DNA from: Novakomyces olei | Lineage: Eukaryota > Ascomycota > Novakomycetes > Novakomycetales > Novakomycetaceae | Length of the DNA stretch: 64,000 nt | Direction: 5' to 3' | NCBI GenBank assembly: GCA_016906335.1 | Contig: JADEYG010000004.1 | Span: forward strand, 905,001-969,000 | Part shown: piece after piece, positions 1 to 9,917 of the stretch | Position numbering within the stretch: the first letter of the stretch is position 1 | How the letters are laid out: every line of letters begins with the position of its first letter | Program-made: the position numbers and the translations under genes | Notes under the pieces: model-generated | Databases searched by the model: none | What the model was told of the DNA's origin: nothing | What the model saw: the letters and a program-made list of their open reading frames with translations, nothing else

Positions 1-1368
1 TCCGCGTCGGAGACCGCATAGGCCCTCGTTGGTACCTGCGAGGCGACGGCGATCTGCTCGGCGACGCTCTTCGCCTTTTCTCACTACGAAAAGGGGAGCG
101 CTCTTCCATAATATGATCGTCCTCGCCGTGGTTGATATTATGGCTGTCGTTGAACCTTTTCCCTCTCCTCCGATTGGACCAATCCGAGGGAGAATGTCGC
201 CGAGCAAATAGTGCTGGAGAAGGCGAACGATCGTTACGAGGCCGATAAGATCGCTCACGTGATCGGCCGCGAGAAGGTCCGTCATCAATGTGTGAATATC
301 TGCGCGGTGACGAGTGCCGACTATTAAACGCGTCCGAGTCGCGTCGCGCGTAAGCGGCAGAATCGCGTCGTCTATCCACAAATTCGTCACGTGAAACAGA
401 GTCGCGGCGCCGAGGCGACGGACTGAGATTGCGTGAATGGAATGACGATGATGGATAATGATCGCGTCGAGGTGATGCTCGGTTGCCCTGGCGACGGCGT
501 CTGCGTTCAGCTCGTTCAGCACTAAAATCAGGCGATCTATCACGGCCACGAGTACCGCGATGATGGCTGCGTCCCCTGTCCTCACTGCGCCTTAATGTGT
601 CTGCAATGGCCTCCTGCTCCGCCTGGGATTAGCAAAAAAAGAATAATAATAATTATAATAATAGAATATCTAAATAAATATTAAATATTAAATATTAAAT
701 ATATATAAATATAATATATATATAAACATAAATATATAATTATATTTGTTTCATTCTAAGTCAAGACACTTACTTGCCGAGACCGGATCTCCTGCTTTTT
801 AGCCTCCACAAACTCGCGCACAACCCCTCCCGGGCTGGATTGTGCGGAGAGCAATAGTTTCCATAATTCATGGACGAACGGTAAAGTTTTTGCGTCCAAA
901 AAACCGACGGTGTTCAAGTATACTCGTCGTGGATCGGGCTGTGGATTAGAAGTCTAAACTAAAGCAAAACATAAAAATAAAAATAAACCAAAAACTAGGC
1001 GAATGAACGATTAAGCTATTAAACAAACGATTTTCTTTTCACGTACAGATCGTTCTGATTCCAGCATGCCAATTACGAAATCTATGACAACTTCGTCCTC
1101 GAACCCCAATGTTTCCGTAATACGCTTGGCGATCCACGGTTTCATTACATTCAAGTTGACTTTTTCCATATCGACCTATGGTGAGTACACTATTCTTGCA
1201 TACACGTTGGCGTACCTTTGTAGAAAAATCTGCAGGCAGCTTTAGCTCACGCAGCGTTTTTTTCTCCGCCGTCGTAAACTTGCCGGTCGCTTCTACAGCC
1301 GAAGACTAATCGTTAGGCCGCCGCGTACAGAGTATATATATAGTCAGGCTGCTTACCCGATAAGACAT
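1..1368 (-). CDS. SRRM1: SRRM1-like PWI/RS-domain splicing factor (3' end outside window)
   Basis: Minus-strand gene of five exons: 1368-1357, 1305-1216, 1175-1047, 953-774 and 622 to beyond position 1. The start is ATG at 1368. The joined frame gives a PWI domain with the signature KPWI at residues 46-49, followed by GFEDEVVIDFVIGML and a second half with GFLDAKTLPFVHELW, very like SRRM1/SRm160. The last exon is an RS-rich tail (many RRRD, SPRR, RSPS) that runs off the window. PWI domains bind nucleic acid, and SRRM1 family proteins are splicing co-activators in the nucleus. Introns are 51, 40, 93 and 151 nt, all GT-AG, and every junction keeps frame (for example STK|VDMEKVNL). No long single reading frame marks the gene because exons are short, so a simple ORF scan misses it. 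Only the C-terminus is missing. Confidence 0.88.
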
Positions 1369-1816
1369 GGCTATAGGTCACACTGAACCTTGCGCCTCTC
1401 AATAAGAATATTGACCAAATCGATCTGACGGCTTTGCTGGGCCTCGACCAGCCCTCTGTACTGCCAATCGTGGGCTTCAGCTTTTGAATATATTTAGATT
1501 GGATTTAGTCTGCGAGTGGATTTCGCCTTTGGATGTTTAATCAGTCTGCCGATTACAATATATATAGAAATTTATATAGAAATTTAATATAGAAATGTAT
1601 TTAGAAAATTACACATATTGTATACAGTCGTTTTAGGATATTTTATTCATACATTCGCCATTCGTACACAGCGTTTACTTGTAAAAGTACCGTTCAATAT
1701 ACGTTGCAGAATAAAGGCAAATCCTGGGCCTTTGACAAAACCGGATCCTTTCTGCAATTAAGCCATCTAATTTACGTTCTGTCGTACAATCGCCGTCCAA
1801 GGATTCGCCAAGTGCA
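1369..1816. other. Divergent promoter region, SRRM1-like / SSS1
   Basis: Shared 5' region of two divergent genes, AT-rich in 1555-1640. A short minus-strand frame ending at 1372 (about 35 codons, containing RQIDLVNILIERR) looks faintly protein-like. It has no start codon and no convincing splice partner, so I do not call a gene. Confidence 0.6.
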
Positions 1817-2161
1817 ATGTCGGACGTTGTCAAGGAGTACGCCGAGTACCCTCGTGAGTGGTACCACGATGGAGCACAGTTTATTCATCGCTGCCACAAA
1901 CCGAACAAGCGTGGTGCGTTTACGTTACAATATCGATTGGTTCTTTGATTGAATACGCTGTGTGTCTAACAGTCATAGAGTTTATCAAGATCTCGCAGGC
2001 GGTAGCTGTTGGGTTTCTGATTATGGGGTTTATTGGGTATGGAATCGTTTTGTTTTTGATTAATCGTTTGTTTGTTCAATCCATTCAACTATGGCTGACT
2101 GTGTGTGCTTAGGTTTTTCGTAAAGCTAATCCATATCCCTATCAACAATGTATTAGTGTAA
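1817..2161 (+). CDS. SSS1: SEC61 gamma subunit of the ER translocon
   Basis: Three exons, 1817-1913, 1979-2036 and 2113-2161, give 67 residues beginning MSDVVKEYAEYPREWY. The C-terminal half carries the family signature: KRxFIKIS, a single membrane helix (AVAVGFLIMGFIGFFV) and the almost invariant ending KLIHIPINNVLV. The protein is the tail-anchored gamma subunit of the Sec61 channel, which moves nascent proteins into or across the ER membrane. Introns are 65 and 76 nt, the first with branch site TCTAAC. The length matches the family (about 68-80 residues). No upstream exon is needed. It lies divergent from the SRRM1-like gene. Confidence 0.93.
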
Positions 2162-2641
2162 GTGGCTGTTCAATGGAATTGGGCTAATAATCAGCGGTGG
2201 CGCTTAAAGCAGCTCGATACTGTGACCAAAACGTCGGCGAAGCACAACTCAATGGCTTCAGCTCTTTACAAAAATATAATAGTTTACTGACAATTGACTA
2301 AAACTGGAAAATCAGAGATTCATGGCCATTCATGCTCCACTCATGTTCCTTCATGCTGCATTCTGTAGAGTCGCGGCACACTGAGTCTGCCGTTGACGGG
2401 TGCGTATACACTTTTTGGTGCAATAAATTGCAATAAATCCCGAAACCAGCGCCATAATCTTTGATTCTCAAATTTGAGTCGTGATATTATGCTCAGCCCT
2501 ACAAGAAAGTTGCTATAAGAATAAGCATTTAATAATTATCTATCTAGTAGTTGCCTATACTATTATATTATATCCATATTATTAGCTGCGCATACTAATA
2601 TCCATACTATTATCTACTGGTTCCAGAGTTGTCATATCACA

Positions 2642-2672
<31 letters not shown>

Positions 2673-2736
2673 ATACCAGCAAACGAGTCCGTGCGAGATC
2701 TGATCCTCGCGGCAGAACGACAGGGCAAGCGCAGCC
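2162..2736. other. Spacer between SSS1 and VMA8
   Basis: AT-rich intergenic DNA with a TA dinucleotide run around 2648-2672 just upstream of VMA8. I see no gene. Confidence 0.6.
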
Positions 2737-3563
2737 ATGTCGGGAGCAGGGCCGAGGGAGAATGTCTTCCCCACGCGAATGTAAGTAGCGGCATACACGC
2801 ATTGAAGCTAATCATGCCTAGGACGCTTACGGCAATGAAGACAAAACTAAAAGGAGCGGAAACGGGGCATTCGCTTCTTAAGCGCAAAGTTGACGCCCTT
2901 AAAACCCGCTTCCGGCAGATAACTCGCCGAATTGATGAGGCAAAACGCAAAATGGGACGCGTTTTACAAGTAGCCAGCTTCTCTTTGGCAGAAGTCGGCT
3001 ATGCTACTGGCAACGATATATCATACCAGGTTATCCAAAGTGTCAGACGCGCTCGGTTTCGGGTGCGTACGAAGCAGGAAAATGTGAGCGGTGTCTTTTT
3101 ACCCGGATTTGAAGCATACACGGAAGAATCTAGCAATGATTTTGGCTTGACCGGCCTGGGTCGTGGAGGTCAGCAGGTGCAAAAAGCTCGCGAGGTTTAT
3201 GCAAAGGCAGTGGAAACGTTGGTCGAACTGGCATCGTTGCAGACTGCATTCATTATTCTTGATGATGTCATCCGTGTCACCAATCGTCGTGTGAATGCAA
3301 TTGAGCATGTAATTATTCCGCGGACGAGCAACACTATCAAGTATATCCAATCTGAGCTCGATGAGCTTGAACGTGAAGATTTTACACGGCTTAAAAAGGT
3401 TCAGGGTAAGAAGAAAAAGGATGCAGAGGAGGCAGAAGAGCGGTATGAGTTGGAACAAAAACAGGAGTTAAGCAACCATGTCAAAGAGGGCGAACGTGGC
3501 GATGCTGCACCCCAGGGGGATATTTTGGGTGAGGCGGAGAAGGATGAAGATGTCATATTTTAA
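2737..3563 (+). CDS. VMA8: V-type proton ATPase subunit D
   Basis: Two exons (2737-2780, 2822-3563) encode 261 residues. The start is the ATG at 2737: the short first exon supplies the conserved N-terminus (NVFPTR|MTLTAMK), which an unspliced reading would replace with unrelated residues. The protein has the V-ATPase D pattern: LKGAETGHSLLKRK, RFRQITRRI, then a long coiled-coil, and VNAIEHVIIPRTSNTIKYI near residue 190. Subunit D is the central rotor stalk of V1 and couples ATP hydrolysis to proton pumping into vacuoles. The 41-nt intron has a GCTAAT branch site ten nt before its AG. The tail is charged (KKKKDAEEAEERY) and typical. Confidence 0.96.
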
Positions 3564-4323
3564 ACGGTATTCTGCTTCTAACCCAAACGCAATCGCTTTC
3601 GTATAGTGTGGCATTAGGTACACATTGCCCCAGAACGGCGGCTTCTACCTAGGAATCTCGGTTGCTGGAGTATTTAACGCTTTATGTTGGGAGTTTCCAT
3701 TATTAAGCAACGCAGTATCTCGCAGTAATAAAGCAGTGTAATATAAATATTAAATGTATATGTCTGGTTCAGTCGTAGTCGTAACGGTGATCCAAAACAA
3801 ACTTCTTAACTCGATATTTGCCATTCTTTTTAAGACAATACGGACCAGAGCCATAAGGTCAAGAGAGCCGATACGAGTGACTATTTGTATATACACATAT
3901 AAAATTATATAAAATTATCCAGTTTTTATCAATATACCATTAAATGTGTATAAATTGTATGAATGATTACCGTCAGTGAGAACAGTAATATAAAGTGTTC
4001 TTGATTTATTATACGTCGATGGTACGTGTCTAGATTACGCATACTAAATTATAGCCAATGATCCCTGATCGAAAAGACTGCTGCAGACGCTGTAATCACA
4101 AGTTGCCCGGCTTTTAAATAGCAGCAGATCTTTTTCGACCAGCCCAGCAAAATTTGCCTCTGTGGGTAAAACATAAAACCTCAACAAGTGCCGTGGGTTA
4201 AAGTTGCAATTTCTGTTGCCGCTTTTTAGCACTGTTCGACCGGCATCTAACGGCTATACGGCTCACAGCTACGGCGATCCGGGGGAGAGGCCGTTTTCTG
4301 CTTTTCTTTTTGCAAATCTATAG
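3564..4323. other. Spacer between VMA8 and MDM38
   Basis: AT-rich in 3890-4010. A minus-strand frame at about 3774-3846 (ending VKKFVLDHRYDYD) reads like protein but has an in-frame stop just upstream, no ATG and no acceptor. I found no supportable gene. Confidence 0.5.
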
Positions 4324-6399
4324 ATGCTACAGCAGCATTTAAGCCGGCGCGGTGCTCTGAGTGCCGCGCAATTGCGGATTTTTGCTAATGGCGTAAATTC
4401 TCACTGTAAGATCTTTTCTCTCCGGCTTTAGACTAACCTTGAAAAGCCGCTGTACGTTTCGCAGGTCTGCCGCCTTTGCTGAGCAGGACGGCCTTAGTGC
4501 CATTGTCCCAGCATGTTCGGCTGAATGCGACAAAGTCCGGTGATGTGGGCAACGTTCCGGCCGTGGCTGACGAGAAGAAAGTCGAAGCTGTAAAAGAAGA
4601 CAAGAAGGTGGAAGACAAAAAGGCCAAGAATAAGCCGACGCTTGCACAAAAAATAAAGAAAGAGCTGCACCACTACTGGGATGGAACGAAACTATTGGCA
4701 CTCGAAACTCGAATTTCTTGTCGTCTTGCTTGGCGTATGATGGCAGGCTACGAATTGACTCGTCGAGAGCATCGTCAGGTATGCTTGAATTAGAAAAGAA
4801 TATTATATTTAATGAACAACAAACGAAAAATCAATCAAAAAAAATTGTGGAAAAAGACAAAGACATTCACTGCGTGAGAGGAATCAAAAAAGAAGAAGAA
4901 AAAAAAAGCAACACACAATTAAAACTAAATTGGATTACAACAACCAAAACATATCTCTCGCTATCAAATACAGCATCGACTAACAACACGTGTAGCTGCG
5001 TCGCACACTCAAAGACCTTGGCCGGCTTATCCCCTTCTCCGTCTTTGTTATTATCCCGTTCATGGAACTGTTATTGCCGTTGGCATTAAGGCTGTTCCCC
5101 AATATGCTTCCGAGCACGTACGAGGCCAGAAGCACACGGGATGCTAAGCTAGAGCAACTTCAGAGTACGCGTAAAGACGTGTCCAAATTTCTTCGGTCTA
5201 CTATCGAAGAGACAGGTCTCCCTCTGAGCAAAGCAACTCGCAACAGTGCTGAGTTTAAAAACTTTTTCCGTAAAGTGCGTACGAACGGCGAGCAGCCCTC
5301 GCACGAGGACATTGTCAAGGTGTGCAAGGCCTTTAAGGACGATGTCACACTAGACAATCTTTCAAGGCCACAGTTGGTGGCTATGTGCCGGTACATGAAC
5401 CTAAACACTTTTGGTTCGGACACGATACTGCGGTACAGTGTACGTCTTCGTATGAGGCGGATCAAGGAGGATGATAGGCAAATTGCTTATGAGGGAATTG
5501 AAAACTTGAATGTGCAAGAGTTGATTGCTGCCTGCCAGTCTCGAGGTATCCAGACTTATGCTACGAGCCCGGCCAAGTTGAGGGAAGAGCTGTCTCAGTG
5601 GCTGGACTTGCGTTTGCGGCATGGAGTCCCCTCAACGCTTCTCCTGCTTTCCAATGCTTTTACGTACGGTCACATGGCGGACCGTGTGGAAAACACGTAT
5701 GATGCACTGGCCCTAACCCTGTCTTCGCTGCCGGATCACTTGTACCATGAAACAGAACTTGAAGTCAGTACCGAGGAGGATGATAGCGAAGTGTCTAATG
5801 CACAACGGTTACAAGTGCTTCATGAACAGGAACGTCTTATCCAGGAGGAAAAGGACCGTATTGAACTGGAGAAAAAGCATGCTCAGGATAAAGCAGAGGC
5901 TACAAAGGAAGATTCTGTAAAGGAGGATGCAGATGCTGGGAAGCAAAAAGCAGAAAATGCGCAAGAATCAAAGGGCCCAAGTGCAGCCGCGGCCAAGCTG
6001 GACGAGAAACTCGAGGACGCAAAAGAGCAAGCAGCTCAACATGATGAAGCCCCGATTTCACAAAATGCTAAAGTTATAGACAGGACTCATCAAGAATCTA
6101 AATCAGCTTCAGAGTCTGATGCAGGCGAGGGCGGAGCCAAAGTACCAGATTCCAATACGGCAGCCCATTCCGAGCAGAAACCTTCACTGTCTGCATCTGC
6201 GGATGAGGCAAAGGCGGGTGAAAAGCAGAGTAAAGAGCCCACCATGGAGGAAAAAGCTTTGGCCAGCGAAGAGGAGAATGTCGAGGATGTAGTGAAGCAT
6301 GCGACTCCAGAAGACGATGAAGCAGCTGACGAGAAGGAGGATGAAAAGGCCAGGCTTGCTTGGGAGCGTGCACAAAGGGAGCGAGAACTCAATAATTAG
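4324..6399 (+). CDS. MDM38: LETM1/Mdm38 mitochondrial inner-membrane protein
   Basis: Three exons (4324-4405, 4465-4778, 4996-6399) encode 599 residues. The first exon adds an Arg/Ala/Leu-rich presequence (MLQQHLSRRGALSAAQLRIF), as expected for mitochondrial import. LETM1 hallmarks follow: a helix pair KKELHHYWDGTKLLALE, REHRQ|LRRTLKDLGRLIPF across intron 2, one membrane segment, and the signature LFPNMLPSTYE. The ribosome-binding-like domain covers roughly residues 190-390, and the tail is a long acidic and Glu/Lys/Ala-rich coiled region. Family members support K+/H+ (or Ca2+/H+) exchange, cristae volume and mitoribosome contact. Introns are 59 and 217 nt, both with GACTAAC branch sites. Calling the first exon rests on its in-frame splice and on the absence of any ATG upstream in exon 2. 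Confidence 0.93.
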
Positions 6400-6791
6400 G
6401 GCGAGATAAAATCCATTTAAATTCATTTTATATCATTTCTTTATCTCAACTTTTGGGTGCGCGCTTGTGTATAGCGCGGCATTAAAATTTACTACTCATG
6501 TTCCAGCCAAAACCTGCTCTGTGGTTTTGTCATTTATATTTATATAGTATATTATTCATGATTTTAATAATATATATAATTAAATATACTGTGCACGCCT
6601 AATTGAGCCATAGTTGCAAATATACAAAGGAAAGAATTCATAAAAAAAAGGCATTTGCTGCTCTCGAATTCCCCAAGACCAGCCCTTGTATTTTGGGTAA
6701 ACTAGCACGATTTTCCAGTATATATATACACATTATCCTATTCAAATGTACGCTTGGCAGCTTCACAAATAAGCTTGACAAATGTACTGAT
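6400..6791. other. Convergent spacer, MDM38 / adenylate kinase
   Basis: 3' ends of two converging genes, AT-rich with short TA runs near 6535-6595. Nothing else recognised. Confidence 0.6.
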
Positions 6792-7503
6792 CTAGTCTAG
6801 TTTCTCTGTAACCAGCGCATCTAATTGCGGCCATATAATATCACTGCTCGTTAGTATAAACCATGAATCGGGTTCCAGCAAACCTTGTATCCCCTGAAAC
6901 AGAGGCAAGAATGCCTTGCCGGCCGTAATACTGGACAAGAGGCTCTGTATCGTTATGATATACAGCCAAACGCCGTCTAACCGTGTCTGGCGAGTCGTCC
7001 AGGCGCCTTTCCAATGGTTCACCAGAAATATCATCGATTCCAGGCGTTTTTGGAGGGTTATAAGAGCTGTTGTAGACTCGGCCCGACGCAACATGAATCC
7101 ATCGCTCAGCGATTCGATCAATTATAGCACTTTCGGGTACGACTAATTGTACGACAAGGTTAATGGGACAGTGAGAAGGCTCCAACATTTTATCGAGGCC
7201 TCGTGCCTGAGGCAGACTGCGCGGGAATCCATCCAGCAGCCATGACTGGCAATTGCTCAGCCACCCTCGAGACCGCATTTGCTCCTCCATTGCGGCTAAA
7301 ACATCGGCATCGTTTAGCAAACGGCCTGCTGCTATTGCTTCAGCCGCTCTTTGGCCTTGAGCACTGTTTTTACGAATCTCTGCGCGCAGCATGTCTCCCG
7401 AAGATAACGCCTCGAGGCTGCCCGCATGCCGTTGTAGTAGACGTTTTGTCAGTGTGCCTTTGCCAGCGCCTGGAGCTCCTAATAAAAGGAGCCGAACTCC
7501 CAT
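6792..7503 (-). CDS. ADK2: Mitochondrial GTP:AMP phosphotransferase (adenylate kinase 3 type)
   Basis: Two exons (7503-6884, 6843-6792), 223 residues. The P-loop GAPGAGKGT is at residues 9-17, the NMP-binding SSGDMLRAE follows, then LLDGFPRSLPQA, and the LID segment ERWIHVASGRVYN...NPPKTPGIDDISGEPL. The LID has no zinc cysteines and has the AK3-type sequence, so it probably phosphorylates AMP (or GMP) with GTP or ITP in the matrix. The 40-nt intron carries a perfect TACTAAC branch. Splicing replaces a truncated end with the family-like C-terminus SDIIWPQLDALVTEKLD. It is divergent from SPC2 across a 223-bp spacer. Confidence 0.94.
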
Positions 7504-7726
7504 CGGCAGCGAGTTGTGGGGTGTATACCGCCAAAGTATTTAATATTATTTATTTAATATTATTTATTTAATTATTATTCATATTATTCATATCATTCAT
7601 ATTATTCATATTAATGTTCCATTTATTATAGGCCGTCATTGACGCGAATAAACAAGTATTGTAATTCTTATTACTGCCATTAACGGCGCTGTGTCCAGAG
7701 TCATTTTGGCAAAGCTCTGAACCGAG

Positions 7727-8362
7727 ATGGCAAAGCCACTTGATTTGTACAATGCGGCAGAGCTCAAACAGTCTCTGGATCAGACTATAGCTCCGGTACG
7801 TTATACCTCTTTTGTTCACCGTGTGGTTCTAACGTTATAGCTGCTTGAGCGAATGGGCTATCATCAGTCATACAGGGCAACAGACATTCGTATTGCAATC
7901 TCGAGTATAGCGGCGCTGACTGGCGCAATTACATTTTACCAAGAGTACGCGTACGGGTACGGAGCAATTCGTGCCTGGCTAGTGCCTGCGTGCGCTCTGT
8001 ATTTTGCTTGTCAATTGGCTCTTTATTTCTACACTGAAAACAGCCTTGTCTTTGCCGGAAACTTGGGTGAATTGTCGTTGCGCGTACGGAGCGATATGAG
8101 GACGCACGAGCCTTTCTACCGACTGCACGTCTGTGTTACGCGGCCAACTGGCGTCAGCCATTTACACGCTGTGGAAAGCGTATCGCGATGGTTTACAGAT
8201 AAAGGAGAAAAACTCGATGTTGAGTTTGGTGACTATGTCGAGGCAGTCGTACAGAGAACAATTGACCAAGACGCGCCTCCACAGCCATTAGCTGTGTCGC
8301 CTCTCAATGATAAGCCTGCGAAAAGGCCTGCTAAAAGAGCAAAGAAGCAGGCAGATAAATAA
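7727..8362 (+). CDS. SPC2: Signal peptidase complex subunit 2
   Basis: Two exons (7727-7795, 7841-8362) encode 196 residues. The N-terminus MAKPLDLYNAAELKQSLD|...LLERMGY matches the SPCS2 pattern, followed by a membrane hairpin (IAISSIAALTGAITFY and LVPACALYFACQLALYFY, about residues 45-85) and a cytosolic domain ending in a Lys-rich tail. SPC2 links the signal peptidase to the Sec61 beta subunit in the ER membrane. The 45-nt intron has a TTCTAAC branch. The first exon is too short to stand out alone, but without it the conserved N-terminal Asp/Leu helix is lost. SPC3, another subunit of the same complex, lies 4.5 kb away. Confidence 0.9.
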
Positions 8363-8646
8363 ATGAATAGTCTAGGTATATTTGACGTTGCTGCTTGCCA
8401 AAAGAATTGGCAGAAATATATACTCGCAGCTTTCCCGGGTCTATGGTACCTCTACTATGAATGGCATTTGCATATTCGCATAGTGTACAAATGCTACACG
8501 GTGATGTTTCTTGATTCCTCCTACACTTCTCTACAAGATCTAGATAGAATGGCTGCCCAGCACGGATTTTAGTTGGCATTAAAAGCTTATATTAACTGTT
8601 TACAATCTCTAGACCTTCATTCTCTTGACCATTGGCAACAAGAAGT

Positions 8647-9376
8647 CTAGTTCAGGCCATGCTCCTTCCTGTAGGCGTTGGCATACTCCCTAATCTTGTG
8701 CGAAAAAGGCTGTTTTGGCTGAAACGTACTCGTATCGTACGTGTAGCCGACAATGTTCAAAAGGGGAGAATTGTTGTCAATCATTCTTACTTGTTAGTAC
8801 GTCAGTTGTGTAGATAACCTTACTCTGGGTTAATGGGACGGTATATGTTGTAAGCGCCTTGGCTGGCCCACAGCTCGTTCTCATAGGCGGCCAGCTTTGT
8901 CAAATAATACTGCTTTGCCTTGAAATCAAGCCAGTCCTTATTTCGTGGTCCGTTTTCGTACGGCGAGTAGCGCTGAGCCACAGTTTTTCCATCATAGTAC
9001 TTGTCAGCCACCAGCTGGTCTACTTGTACCAAAGTCAAAGCTCCGCCCACAAAAACGGCTACTCTGCCCCAAAAGGACGGGTTGAAGCCTAAACACAGTC
9101 AGAAACTTGCTTGACTATTTCAATTGAGTAAGCCCGTGCTTGATTTTCTTTCGCCTTTTTTACAAGATTCCATAGCTTTACTCGGTCTCTTCGTAGTCTC
9201 TCGCACTTACCCTCGTTCTCGTTCCCGGAGGGAGGCGTCCACGACCCGTGGTGGTCTTCACCATGATGTTCGGCATGTTCGGCTTCGGCCGAGTAATGTG
9301 CGCGTGATGCAATTGCAGGAAATTTTCGACCGATGGCCGCTCGGCGGCAAGAGCCGCTGACGAGTGACCTCAGCAT
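8647..9376 (-). CDS. Small mitochondrial inner-membrane protein, possibly a complex I accessory subunit
   Basis: Three exons (9376-9211, 9088-8824, 8785-8647), 189 residues. The N-terminus is a basic presequence (MLRSLVSGSCRRAAIGRKF), then a His/Glu-rich stretch, then one membrane segment (GRVAVFVGGALTLV, about residues 63-76). The C-terminal half is polar and Tyr/Asn-rich. The second intron (38 nt, TACTAAC) is easy to miss, because reading through it gives an immediate stop. Splicing adds 46 residues starting MIDNNSPLLNIVGYTYD. Size, presequence and a single helix fit nuclear-encoded respiratory-complex accessory subunits of fungi. I cannot name a family with certainty. The gene itself is well supported, its function is not. 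Confidence 0.72.
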
Positions 9377-9917
9377 TGTCTGATCGGATCAGCGTTGGTG
9401 GACCGAATAAATTGTGCCAGTATAGGTGTTTTACTATGGATGCCGCTCGTGATTATACTGTCGATTTTACAGGCTGAACAGCTGTAAGAATATACTGCTT
9501 AGTAAAGCCAATAAAATAATAACAATTATTATTATTATTATTCTTATTATCGTAAGTATCAGAATGATATAAACCCTAACCCTTTCTGTTTTTGCAGAAT
9601 CGTTCGAGTGGTGTCCCTTGAATTAGAACAAACCTAGAATTGAAGCGCTCATATCCAGATGACTCAATCTTTTTTCGTCTAATATCGTTGCTGCGCGATA
9701 TTACGCTTATTTTTATTGACGCATACGTGTAGTCAAACGATCCCTTTTCGGGGCAGTCTACTAAAAATACTAAATTATTGTTATTTGTTCATGATCAATT
9801 AAACTCGTAATACTTTAGGTAATATGAAACGCGTGAAATTCGTAATCTGTTAATACATAACACTAAAACATATATGGTATAGTTCGTTTTAAGACCTTCA
9901 GATATCATTAATCTTGG
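9377..9917. other. Spacer with telomere-like motif
   Basis: Intergenic region between two minus-strand genes. It holds AAACCCTAACCCT at 9571-9583 and an ATT-repeat tract near 9527-9550. No gene seen. Confidence 0.6.

Noticed and set aside
3774-3846. Minus-strand piece ending VKKFVLDHRYDYD
   Set aside because: In-frame stop just upstream, no ATG and no AG acceptor in between; cannot be made into a gene without assuming a sequence error.
8331-8579. Small reading frames on both strands between SPC2 and the next gene
   Set aside because: They lie in a convergent 3' spacer of about 280 bp, overlap each other, and have no family resemblance or splice partner.
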